Source: Sphingomonas sp. (GTDB taxonomy: Bacteria; Pseudomonadota; Alphaproteobacteria; Sphingomonadales; Sphingomonadaceae). From it: DNA of 64,000 nt. Below, one piece after another: positions 37,701 through 46,052 of the stretch; within the stretch, counting starts at the first letter, position 1, and each line of letters opens with the position of its first letter. Under the pieces are notes generated by a model. It did not search any database. It worked only from the letters and a program-made list of their open reading frames with translations, and was not told the DNA's origin. The translations under genes and the position numbers were made by a program. The stretch is taken from assembly GCF_003248515.1 (NCBI RefSeq), contig NZ_QFOB01000015.1, positions 19,918 through 83,917 of the forward strand. Direction: 5' to 3'.

Positions 37701-38298
37701 CACCGTCATTCCCATGAAGGTGGGAGGTCGGTTGTACCGATGCTGGGCGGGGCCCCGCTCTTGCCGGAATGGCGAGGGGGAGGGGGGATGAGGCGGAAGG
37801 CTCTGCCTCATTCCCCGGCAGGATCGTCGGCGTCTTCCGTGTCACGCCCTCGCCCTCGCGGCGGCTGCTCTTCGGCAGCACGATCAGCAAAAGCCCCTCC
37901 GCAAAGGCGAGAAGATCATCGATCCCGAGGACGCAATCCCCCTTGTTCGACCGGAGATTCCCGCTGGAAAGCAGGCGGCACAGCCGGCCCCAGCCGCCCC
38001 GGTCCTCCGGATAGGCGACGATATCCGGCGTGCCGTCCGTGAAGACCAGCCGTGCGCCGGTGGCGAGCTTGAAGGGCGGGAGCGTCAGGCCCGCCCTCAT
38101 CGCATTTTCCCGTGCGTCCTTCAGCCATTTCCACGGACGGACGACGCCGGCGACCGTGTTGCGATCGGCGATGCCGAGACCCGGATAACCGAGATCGAGG
38201 GCAGCCCCCACGAGATCACTGCCGTGGCTAGCGCCGTGGAGGAAGGAGAAGTTGCTGGCCGAGACGAGCTCGACGAATGACGGGGGAGCCGAACCCAT
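34750..38298 (-). CDS. dnaE2: Error-prone DNA polymerase DnaE2
   Basis: A C-family polymerase of 1182 residues for damage-induced translesion synthesis with ImuA and ImuB. The PHP domain starts at FVELVSASNFSFLHGASH, the catalytic Asp residues lie in PPDIDVDFEHERREEV, the finger region includes FQEQAMKLAI, and an OB fold (MVGIVLVRQRPGEGKAIFVTLEDE) comes before the end HPRNVRVLPPSRDFH. The protein is longer than most DnaE2 proteins because about 80 low-complexity residues (roughly 144-222) interrupt the PHP domain; see the repeat at 37632-37866. The ATG at 38298 gives the conserved start. Confidence 0.95.
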   Translation of the reverse strand: MGSAPPSFVELVSASNFSFLHGASHGSDLVGAALDLGYPGLGIADRNTVAGVVRPWKWLKDARENAMRAGLTLPPFKLATGARLVFTDGTPDIVAYPEDRGGWGRLCRLLSSGNLRSNKGDCVLGIDDLLAFAEGLLLIVLPKSSRREGEGVTRKTPTILPGNEAEPSASSPLPLAIPARAGPRPASVQPTSHLHGNDGEEGSNIIAFPARPPAGLEEESAPPPPGGSGILEHSLRILHAACPDRVWLALPATTSGTDQRHRARLLGIARAVQVPPLATTEALHARREDRPLQDVLTCIRLGLTIRDAGRQLEANAERHLKSAAEMAEIYRDCPQALTETLRLLDRIGFDLEHLQYEYPHEPVPEGWEPLAWLRHLVDAAASRHWRDGVPPDVQKMLEEEFTLIGSRPDLPYYFLTVHDVVRFARTREPPILCQGRGSAANSMVCYLLDITSVDPAKHELLFSRFMSADRQEPPDIDVDFEHERREEVMQYIYKRYGRHRAGIVATVIHYRSRSAVREVGKALGLTDDVTSRLVSTVWGSYSSQMEEERFHETGFRLDNPEIARLNHFVGLLLDAPFPRHLSQHVGGYVLSQGRLDEIVPIHHAAMEDRTFIEWDKDDIDALKLMKVDILALGMLTCIRKAFDLIRDHDGTDYDLKTIPGEQEDVYDMLCKGDSIGIFQVESRAQMNMLPRLKPRKLYDLVIQVAIVRPGPIQGNMVHPYLRRRQEIEAVDYPAPAPPHPRDELKTLLGKTLGVPLFQEQAMKLAITAAEFTSAEANKFRRAMATFRNVGTMPEFEDKMVGGMMKRGYSEEFAQRCFNQIKGFGSYGFPESHAQSFAILVYASAYLKCRHPAAFCAALLNSQPMGFYAPAQIVRDAREHNVEVRPIDVTASGWDNRLEFGAKGPAVRLGLRQIDGFREEWAEAVEAVAGPSPPLAGGKDFLERLARRIPARALRLLADADAFRSLDLGRRDALWEARRTPSDALPLFAAADARELATEAEAALPAMPLSEEVAADYQVTRLSLKDHPMTFLRGLFRAEGIRSAAEISALPDGRPARMVGIVLVRQRPGEGKAIFVTLEDETGVTNVLLWAADFEKYRAPVMASRLMEVRGIVQKSEEGVVHLMTTAVIDRTAELDRLSADHQARQPLSRADEFAHPQHPRSRVPRGRHPRNVRVLPPSRDFH
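37632..37866. repeat. REP-like sequence inserted in frame within dnaE2
   Basis: This part of dnaE2 encodes Pro/Ser/Gly-rich residues unlike the rest of the protein. In the DNA, CCGTCATTCCCATGAAGG near 37703 and CCGGAATGGCGAGG near 37763 form an imperfect inverted pair like the repetitive extragenic palindromes found between genes in many bacteria. The reading frame stays open. Confidence 0.5.
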
Positions 38299-38442
38299 CT
38301 CACATCCTGCACCCTCTGCTCCCAGCCGGGATGGAGCGTGTCGCGCCCGCAGCGGAAAAGGCGCCCGGCGCGCGCCCGGCATTCGCCTCTTGACGCGCTG
38401 GAAGCGGCCCGGATCGCGGGGCGGGAATGGCGGTCCGACGCA

Positions 38443-40023
38443 TCATGCGAACAGCCCGTGGACATACCAGTCGGGCTTGTTCGTCTCGCCCTGCAGGCCG
38501 TGGCGGAACAGCCAGAAGCGGTGGCCGGCTGCGTCTTCCACCCGATAATAATCGCGCGTCAGCCCGCCCGCGCCGGCGGGCAGCGGCAGGGGATGGCCCG
38601 CTTCGTCACGGCGCCTCCACAGATCGGGATCGATCCGCCTGCGCCACCATTCGGCGGCGATCCTCTCCGGCCCTTCCCAGCGCGCCACTTCGTGGGCGCG
38701 CTTCTGCCACACGAAGCGGCGCGGCGGCCCCTCGGGCAAACCATAGGTCACCTCGATCGGCTGGGGCGGATCGAACAGGCGCAGCGGACGGAGAGGAGGA
38801 TCCTCGGGCGAGGGCGCGGGCCAGTGCGCCCCGGTCATCGGTGCCACGCTCGCCGTCGCACATTCGGGAATGTGGCTGTCGAGCGGGGCGAGGCGGATGA
38901 TATGATCCGCGCCGAGACGCGCGACGAGACGATCGACCAGCTCCGCCAGCGGTTCGGCGCCGCGCTCTTTTCCGTCGAATCCGTCCTGCGCGGGCGCGAG
39001 CGGCTCGGTCCGCATCACGTCCAGCCGGATGCAATCGAAGCCGAAGCCGGGATCGATCGGATCGGAAAGCGCCTCCAGCCGCTCGCGGAAGAGGCGCATG
39101 ACGATGGCGGGATCGCGCACCGGCCGCCCGGTTTCCACCGCGAGGCCGGGCGCCGCGCCATCGCTGCGGAAGAAGCGCGCGACGAAGCGGCGGCCGCCTT
39201 CATGCCGCTCCAGCAGGGCCGTGGCGGTCTCGTCCAGCAATTCCTGCAGGCAGGCAAGCCCATCCTCGACGCGGCCGATCGGCTCGGCGAAGCGGCGGAG
39301 CGCGAAAACGGGATCCGGCGGCCGATCGGCGCTGATGCGACGATCCTCCTCGCCCAGCAGGCGGGAAAGGGTAAGCGCAAGATCCCCGAAGCGCGCCGCA
39401 AGCATCCGGCGCGGGCGACAGGCGAGATCCACGATCCGCTTCAGCCCCGCGCGCCGCAGCGCGAGCGTGGTTTCGGGCGGGGCCTCCAGTGCTTCCACGG
39501 GCAGCGCGAGCAGATCAGCCTCGGGGCGATCGCCGAACCGGGCACGGGCGCGCGCCGCCTCCGGCGTGTCGCCCAGCCCCGTGCGCAGCGTGAGGCCGTG
39601 CCGGCGCAATCGCGCGGCCAGATCTGCCAGCAGCCCCGCCTCTCCGCCATAGGGATGCACGCAGCCGGCGATGTCGAGCGTGATGCCGTCCGGCGGCTCG
39701 GGCGCGACGACCGGGCTATAGGCGCGGCAGGCATCGGCCGCGCGGGCGAGCAGGCGGGCCTCGGCCCCATGATCGCGCGGGATGGCGATGAGGCCGGGGC
39801 TGCGCGCGCGGGCATCCGCCAGCGTGAGGCCCGTCGTGAGACCGGCTATCATCGCCTCGCGGGTGAGCGCGGTGAGGCGCGTCGCATTGGCCTGGGTTTC
39901 GATAAAGGCGATGCGCGTCGCTTCGCCTTTGCCGTTGCGTGAAGGGATGGGGTGGCTAGCCCGCCAGGCGTCGGCCGCCAGCATCGGCAGCCAGATCGCC
40001 AGATAGCGGCGTGATCCCGACAT
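38443..40023 (-). CDS. imuB: ImuB, Y-family polymerase-like mutasome protein
   Basis: 526 residues related to Y-family DNA polymerases but lacking the catalytic acidic residues, as ImuB does. It begins YLAIWLPMLAADAW, has the little-finger region after RRFAEPIGRVEDGLA, and ends with the ImuB C-terminal segment FWLFRHGLQGETNKPDWYVHGLFA (shown here in shortened form as WYVHGLFA). ImuB links DnaE2 to the beta clamp and to ImuA. The ATG at 40023 lies 68 bases inside imuA; the longer frame has an Arg/Pro-rich extension that is the imuA antisense phase. It is transcribed from the SOS promoter of imuA. Confidence 0.92.
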   Translation of the reverse strand: MSGSRRYLAIWLPMLAADAWRASHPIPSRNGKGEATRIAFIETQANATRLTALTREAMIAGLTTGLTLADARARSPGLIAIPRDHGAEARLLARAADACRAYSPVVAPEPPDGITLDIAGCVHPYGGEAGLLADLAARLRRHGLTLRTGLGDTPEAARARARFGDRPEADLLALPVEALEAPPETTLALRRAGLKRIVDLACRPRRMLAARFGDLALTLSRLLGEEDRRISADRPPDPVFALRRFAEPIGRVEDGLACLQELLDETATALLERHEGGRRFVARFFRSDGAAPGLAVETGRPVRDPAIVMRLFRERLEALSDPIDPGFGFDCIRLDVMRTEPLAPAQDGFDGKERGAEPLAELVDRLVARLGADHIIRLAPLDSHIPECATASVAPMTGAHWPAPSPEDPPLRPLRLFDPPQPIEVTYGLPEGPPRRFVWQKRAHEVARWEGPERIAAEWWRRRIDPDLWRRRDEAGHPLPLPAGAGGLTRDYYRVEDAAGHRFWLFRHGLQGETNKPDWYVHGLFA

Positions 40024-40720
40024 GAGGGGCGAAGGCGGCGGCGTCACGATCCCACTCCAGCCGCCAGCCGGGCGAGGGCGCGCCGCCACGTCTGCGGAGC
40101 AGATCCACCGTGAAGGCTGGCGCGCCCGGCGCGTCCGCCTCCAGCGGCTTCGAGGGCGCGGCGGCGATGCGCCAGCGCGTCGCGGCGGCGGAGGGGGCCT
40201 CCGCGCCGATCCCCCGGAGCAACAGCACCGTGACACCGGATCGTTCGGCGAAGAGCATCAGCCGCCGTGTCGCGGTGAGATCCAGCAGGCGTGGGCGTGG
40301 GCCGGGGGCGATCACCGCCGTTCCCGCCGCCGGGGAGCGCACCACATCCGCCGCCGCCCGGAGCAGCGCCTTTTCGTCCGGCACCGTCACGAACAGCAAG
40401 CGTGCCGGATCCGCCCCCAGTTCGAGAATGCCCGGCCCATGCAGCAGGCCCCGATCCCGCTTCGCCTCGCTCAGCCAGATGATATTCCCGTTCCGCCCGC
40501 CGGCGCGCAGCGCCAGCATCAGTGCGAAGCCCGCCATGCTCGGCAGATCCGCCTCGGCCGCCGCATGCATTTCGTGAAGGCGGCCGCGTTCCAGCCCACC
40601 CCCCAGCACCGCATCCAGCGCGCCCGCCCCGAGCCCAAAGCGCGCGGGGGCGTCCGCCACCTGCGGCAGGGTGGAATATTGCCGGCCCGGATCGGGCGGA
40701 AGGGGATACGACTCGCGCAT
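39956..40720 (-). CDS. imuA: ImuA, SulA/RecA-like mutasome protein
   Basis: 254 residues of the RecA-like, SOS-induced ImuA family. It shows ALDAVLGGGLERGRLHEM, a modified P-loop position, NIIWLSEAKRDRGLLHGPGILELGADP, and LFAERSGVTVLLLRG. It is the first gene of imuA-imuB-dnaE2. The ATG at 40720 sits only four bases after the LexA box, so there is no room for a usual ribosome site; the message may be nearly leaderless. A longer reading from 40873 would run through the operator and is rejected. Confidence 0.88.
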   Translation of the reverse strand: MRESYPLPPDPGRQYSTLPQVADAPARFGLGAGALDAVLGGGLERGRLHEMHAAAEADLPSMAGFALMLALRAGGRNGNIIWLSEAKRDRGLLHGPGILELGADPARLLFVTVPDEKALLRAAADVVRSPAAGTAVIAPGPRPRLLDLTATRRLMLFAERSGVTVLLLRGIGAEAPSAAATRWRIAAAPSKPLEADAPGAPAFTVDLLRRRGGAPSPGWRLEWDRDAAAFAPHVGITPLSGDLAADAGGRRLAG

Positions 40721-40724
40721 ACAT

Positions 40725-40739
40725 GTTCCTGTTATGTTC
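40725..40739 (-). promoter_or_regulatory. LexA (SOS) box of the imuA operon
   Basis: GTTC-N7-GTTC, the alphaproteobacterial LexA site, reads GTTCCTGTTATGTTC on the plus strand. A -35-like TTGACT is at 40757-40762 on the minus strand, which places the -10 region on the box. LexA would block transcription directly. Confidence 0.85.
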
Positions 40740-40768
40740 TTATTGTGTGCGAGCAGAGTCAACCGCTG

Positions 40769-40900
40769 CCGTCGCTCCGGCGCAGGCAGGGGGCATGGCT
40801 TTTCGTCGTTCGATGTCGTGCGCCGTTTCGCACGCCTTCCGCCATCGGCGGGATCGCGCATCGCAACAGGCATGGATGCCAGCCCGCGCCGGCATGAGGG
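40769..40900. repeat. REP-like inverted repeat upstream of imuA, behind miaB
   Basis: Two half-units face each other: CGTCGCTCCGGCGCAGGC at the left and GCCCGCGCCGGCATGAGG at the right. They match imperfectly as an inverted repeat around CCGGCGC. The region has no gene and fills the gap between imuA and miaB. Confidence 0.45.
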
Positions 40901-40909
40901 CAGAGGAGG

Positions 40910-42244
40910 CTATGCCGCCGCCAGAATCCTGGTCTCGCCCTGCAGGCTGTTCGGCCCGGCCTGCACGATCTCCACATCCACCAGATCGCCGATCGCGCCG
41001 CCCTCGATCAGCACGGATTGCAGCCAGGGCGATTTGCCGAGCCGCTGGCCGGGCAGCTTGCCATCGCGTTCGATCAGCACGGCGCAGGTCTTGCCCAGCG
41101 TCGCCCGGTTGAACGCATATTGCTGTTCGGCGATCAGCGCCTGAAGCCGCTGGAGCCGCTCGTCCATCACCGCCGCAGGCACGGCATCGCCCATCGTCGC
41201 GGCGGGCGTGCCGGGGCGCGGGCTATATTTGAACGAGAAGGCCTGGGCGTGGCCGATCGCGCGAACGGCGGCCAGCGTTTCTTCGAAATCCGCGTCCGTC
41301 TCACCGGGAAAGCCCACGATGAAATCGCCGGAAATGGCGATGTCCGGCCGGGCGGCGCGCACGCGATCGATCAGCTTCAGATAGCTTGCCACGTCATGGC
41401 TGCGGTTCATCGCTTTCAGGATGCGATCGCTGCCCGCCTGCACCGGCAGGTGAAGGAAAGGCATCAATTTCTCGATGTCGCGATGCGCGGCGATCAGCCC
41501 GTCCGCCATGTCGTTGGGATGGCTGGTCGTGTAACGGATGCGGGCGAGATCGGGCAGCCTCGCCAGTTCCTCGATCAGATGGTGGAGCCCGCGGCCTTCA
41601 TGCTCCCAGGCGTTGACGTTCTGGCCGAGCAGCGTGATCTCGCGCGCGCCAGCGTCCACCAGCGCTTTCGCCTCGTCCACCACCTGCGCCCAGGGCCGCG
41701 AAATCTCCGCCCCGCGCGTATAGGGCACGACGCAATAGGTGCAGAATTTGTCGCAGCCTTCCTGCACGGTGAGGAAAGCACCCGGCCCCTGCCGCCGCCT
41801 CTTGGGCAGGGCATCGAACTTGGAGGCGGCGGGCATGTCCGTATCCAGCGCTGGCGCGCCGGATGCGGCGCGGGCGATCAGCTCGGGCAGGCGATGATAG
41901 GCCTGCGGCCCGACCACCAGATCCACGGCGGGCGCGCGGCGCGTAATCTCGGCGCCCTCGGCCTGCGCGACGCAGCCGGCGATCGCGATCATCGGCTTGT
42001 CGCCGCCCGCCCGGCTGCCGCGTTTCGTCAGGCGGCCGATATCCGAATAGACCTTCTCGGCGGCCTTCTCGCGAATGTGGCAGGTGTTGAGCAGAACGAG
42101 ATCGGCCTCGCCCGCATCCGCCGCCACGAGACCCTGCGCCTCCAGCAGCTCGGCCATGCGCGCGCCATCATAGGCGTTCATCTGGCAGCCGAACGACTTG
42201 ACGCTGAACGTCTTGGGAAGAGGGCGGGTTGTCTTCGGAATCAT
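40910..42244 (-). CDS. miaB: tRNA-2-methylthio-N6-dimethylallyladenosine synthase
   Basis: A radical-SAM enzyme of 444 residues that adds the methylthio group to i6A37 in tRNAs. The N-terminal UPF0004 domain has SFGCQMNAYDGARM and NTCHIREKA, the radical-SAM cluster is CDKFCTYCVVPYTRG near residue 150, and the SAM domain has LLGQNVNAWEHEGRG; a TRAM domain ends the protein. The ATG at 42244 gives the conserved start. MiaA, which makes the substrate, is encoded near 56 kb. Confidence 0.95.
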   Translation of the reverse strand: MIPKTTRPLPKTFSVKSFGCQMNAYDGARMAELLEAQGLVAADAGEADLVLLNTCHIREKAAEKVYSDIGRLTKRGSRAGGDKPMIAIAGCVAQAEGAEITRRAPAVDLVVGPQAYHRLPELIARAASGAPALDTDMPAASKFDALPKRRRQGPGAFLTVQEGCDKFCTYCVVPYTRGAEISRPWAQVVDEAKALVDAGAREITLLGQNVNAWEHEGRGLHHLIEELARLPDLARIRYTTSHPNDMADGLIAAHRDIEKLMPFLHLPVQAGSDRILKAMNRSHDVASYLKLIDRVRAARPDIAISGDFIVGFPGETDADFEETLAAVRAIGHAQAFSFKYSPRPGTPAATMGDAVPAAVMDERLQRLQALIAEQQYAFNRATLGKTCAVLIERDGKLPGQRLGKSPWLQSVLIEGGAIGDLVDVEIVQAGPNSLQGETRILAAA

Positions 42245-42979
42245 CGCGCGCCTGTAGCGGTTCGGGCCATCCGGCGAAAGGCGATCCATTGCCGCAGCGA
42301 AGCGTAGGGCGGACCCGGATGCGGATCGATGTGCGGAGAGCAGGGAAAGTAGCCCGGCGCGGCCGCAGCCGGGCTACACCCTCGTTGTCTTAGCGGCATC
42401 CTCTCCTAGCGGCGGCCATCCTGATGGGGGCCGATTCTCGCTTCCTCATGGGCGCCGCGCTCCCGAGGTTGGATGCGACTAGACCCGCTTCCGATCCTGC
42501 GCAAGTAGAGATTTATCGAATTCCCCAAAATCTTGCGATTTTACGCTTTCGACATGCGACGGACACAAGTCACGCTGCACTTGCGAACAACGCTAGATTC
42601 TGGTTACCGGCCAATTAACCTATACGTCAGGGTGACTATAGCTGGAACCATCAAGCAAAAGCGCGCTCTTGTGGGATGGTAAGCTGCATGGTGCACGTAG
42701 TGCGCCAACAACCGTCGCGGGATTAAAAGGTTCCCGATAATGTCGGAATTCCGGGAAAAATCATGGAATGCCGGGAGGGCGGTCATCCCGGCGGTGCCTT
42801 TGCAATCCGTTATCGGGTATCTTCGGCTTAAGGCGTGAGCATTCTGACGCATAGGGAAGGAAAACAAGTGTCACGCGGGCTTGCCCCGGGGGATGAAGCC
42901 TCTACATGGACGATCGTACATCACGGCCGCTCCGGCCCCTCCGGCGCCGCGAACGGCGGCGCACCATCGACGGAATTTC
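42245..42979. other. Long gene-poor region between miaB and RNase J
   Basis: 735 bases without a convincing long gene. It holds a 10-bp-stem palindrome at 42349-42377, a stretch with clearly lower GC at about 42490-42760, a 7-bp-stem hairpin at 42770-42792, and a good ribosome binding site (AAGGA) before a GTG at 42868 that opens a frame I do not recognise. The low-GC part probably holds the RNase J promoter and leader, and a small RNA is possible. Known RNA families were not recognised. Confidence 0.5.
42349..42377. repeat. Perfect palindrome, 10-bp stem
   Basis: GTAGCCCGGC and GCCGGGCTAC flank a 9-base loop. It lies 105 bases outside the miaB start, in the gap before RNase J. No T tract follows, so a repeat unit is more likely than a terminator. 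Confidence 0.5.

Positions 42980-42983
<4 letters not shown>
42906..42983 (+). CDS. Possible 25-residue Arg-rich leader peptide coupled to RNase J
   Basis: A mini-ORF begins MDDRTSRPLRPLRRRERRR and stops on the TGA that overlaps the RNase J ATG (ATGA). Nine of 25 residues are Arg. The four-base overlap is the same arrangement as in coupled genes elsewhere in the window. The start has only a weak ribosome site, so expression is uncertain. Confidence 0.25.
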
Positions 42984-44620
<1,637 letters not shown>

Positions 44621-44626
44621 TCCCGT

Positions 44627-44653
44627 GCGGCTCCCCTCGCTCGAGGGAGCCGC
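44627..44653 (+). terminator. Hairpin after RNase J
   Basis: GCGGCTCCC and GGGAGCCGC flank a 9-base loop six bases after the RNase J stop. A T tract is missing, so it may be factor-dependent or only a stabiliser. Confidence 0.4.
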
Positions 44654-44693
44654 TCATGCCTGTTCGCTACCAGCCCGGCTGAGGGCGAGGCTT

Positions 44694-45881
44694 TTACCGC
44701 GCCAGCTTCAGTGCCCGCAGCAGCATCCAGACGAACGACACGCCCGCATAGAGCGTGATCGCGGCGAAGCCCGAGGCCCAGGCGCCCGCCAGGCCGAAGG
44801 GCAGGATCACCCAGCCGAGCGCCGTCGGCGTGGCGAGCCATTCGGGATCGTCGCCGCCGCCCAGCCAGGCGGCGATGCGCCGTGCCGGGGCCATGCCGCC
44901 CATCAGCGCCAGCAGCAGCGCCGCGACGAGCAGCCAGCCCCATTGGCCGCTGCCGCGCATCAGCCACCAGCCGAGCCCGGCGGCGGCAAGGCCGCGTCCC
45001 GCCAGCCGCACCGTCGCCAGCGCAGCGGCGCCCGGCAGCCGCCTTGCCTGGATCAGCGCGAGCCGCTGGCCCATCCGCCCGAGCGGCCCCGCCAGCAGCA
45101 GCGGCACGAGCGCGAACCAGCGATAGCCGGCAAGCGCCGCCAGCCCCCCGCCGATCGCGAACAGGCCCGAAAGCAGGGACGGCAATGAAGGCTGGATGCT
45201 GCGCGCGAAGAGCTGCGGCAGCAGCGCCTCCGTGATCGGCGCTTCCAGGAAACGATCGCTCCAGCCGCGCCCCGCCTCGCGCGAGGCGGCGACGAGGCGT
45301 GCCTCAGCCGCGCGCAGGGAAGCGCTGGATCCGGCCAGCACGGGTATGTCGCGACCCGCTTCCAGCCGGCCGGCGCTCTCCTGCACGGCGCTGCGCAGCA
45401 TCGTGGAAATGGGATCCCAATCGCCCACCATCTGCGCCACTTCCGCGATGCGGCGACCGCAGAGCAGGGCGATGCCCGCCCAGCGATGCTGCGCGTCGAC
45501 GCGTTCGAACGCGCCATTTTCGGGCGTATCGTCCACCACCGCGATGCTCGGCACGCTCGCAGTGGCGATGCGATCGATCAGCGCGCGATCCGGCAGGCAG
45601 GCATCGGCCAGGATCAGCACGCGTGGCTCGGCGGCGAGCAGATCGGCGGCGGCGGCGATATTGGTCGCCACCTTCACGGCGATCCCGTCCGCGCGAAGCC
45701 GGGCGAGCGGCGCGGCGAGCGCCGGCGTCATCTGCTCCACCAGAAGGATCGGGCGTTCGGCGCCGGCGGTGGCGAGCCTGCGTATCTGGTGTTCGAGCAA
45801 GGTGGCGCCCGCGAGCGGAAGCACCGCGCGCGGAGATCCGGCCTCGACATCGAAGGCCGCGACCAGCGCGGCCAGAGTCAT
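44694..45881 (-). CDS. Membrane protein with degenerate nucleotidyltransferase-like N-domain
   Basis: 395 residues. The first 180 resemble a sugar nucleotidyltransferase fold: LPLAGATLLEHQIRRLATAGAERPILLV matches the pattern of its second motif, and RVLILADACLPD is like the central Asp strand. The glycine-rich nucleotide loop at the start is missing. The last 200 residues hold about five membrane segments (SLLSGLFAIGGGLAALAGY, WGWLLVAALLLALMGGM, ALGWVILPFGLAGAWASGF). The layout recalls bifunctional nucleotidyltransferase/CDP-alcohol phosphotransferases, but the DGxxAR motif is absent. The function is unknown. ATG 45881 was chosen over a longer frame with a basic, atypical start. Confidence 0.65.
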   Translation of the reverse strand: MTLAALVAAFDVEAGSPRAVLPLAGATLLEHQIRRLATAGAERPILLVEQMTPALAAPLARLRADGIAVKVATNIAAAADLLAAEPRVLILADACLPDRALIDRIATASVPSIAVVDDTPENGAFERVDAQHRWAGIALLCGRRIAEVAQMVGDWDPISTMLRSAVQESAGRLEAGRDIPVLAGSSASLRAAEARLVAASREAGRGWSDRFLEAPITEALLPQLFARSIQPSLPSLLSGLFAIGGGLAALAGYRWFALVPLLLAGPLGRMGQRLALIQARRLPGAAALATVRLAGRGLAAAGLGWWLMRGSGQWGWLLVAALLLALMGGMAPARRIAAWLGGGDDPEWLATPTALGWVILPFGLAGAWASGFAAITLYAGVSFVWMLLRALKLAR

Positions 45882-46052
45882 GGGCGAATTCCTCTCATCC
45901 GGGCCAGTGTTTAGGGCGAACCGCGCCGCGCGCAAAGCATGTGCGCGCTTGTGGCCCGGCAAAAAAGGCGCCGCCCGGCCGGTGCCACCTCAGCGGAGAC
46001 GAACCGCATTCGGGGCGCTTCCCCACGGCGGGGAAGCTGATAGAACATCGTC

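Noticed and set aside
42424..42618. 64-residue frame in the miaB-RNase J gap
   Set aside because: No ribosome site and a composition that changes half way along, following the local GC change.
42604..42867. 87-residue frame on the minus strand in the same gap
   Set aside because: It spans two hairpins and has no ribosome site or family pattern.
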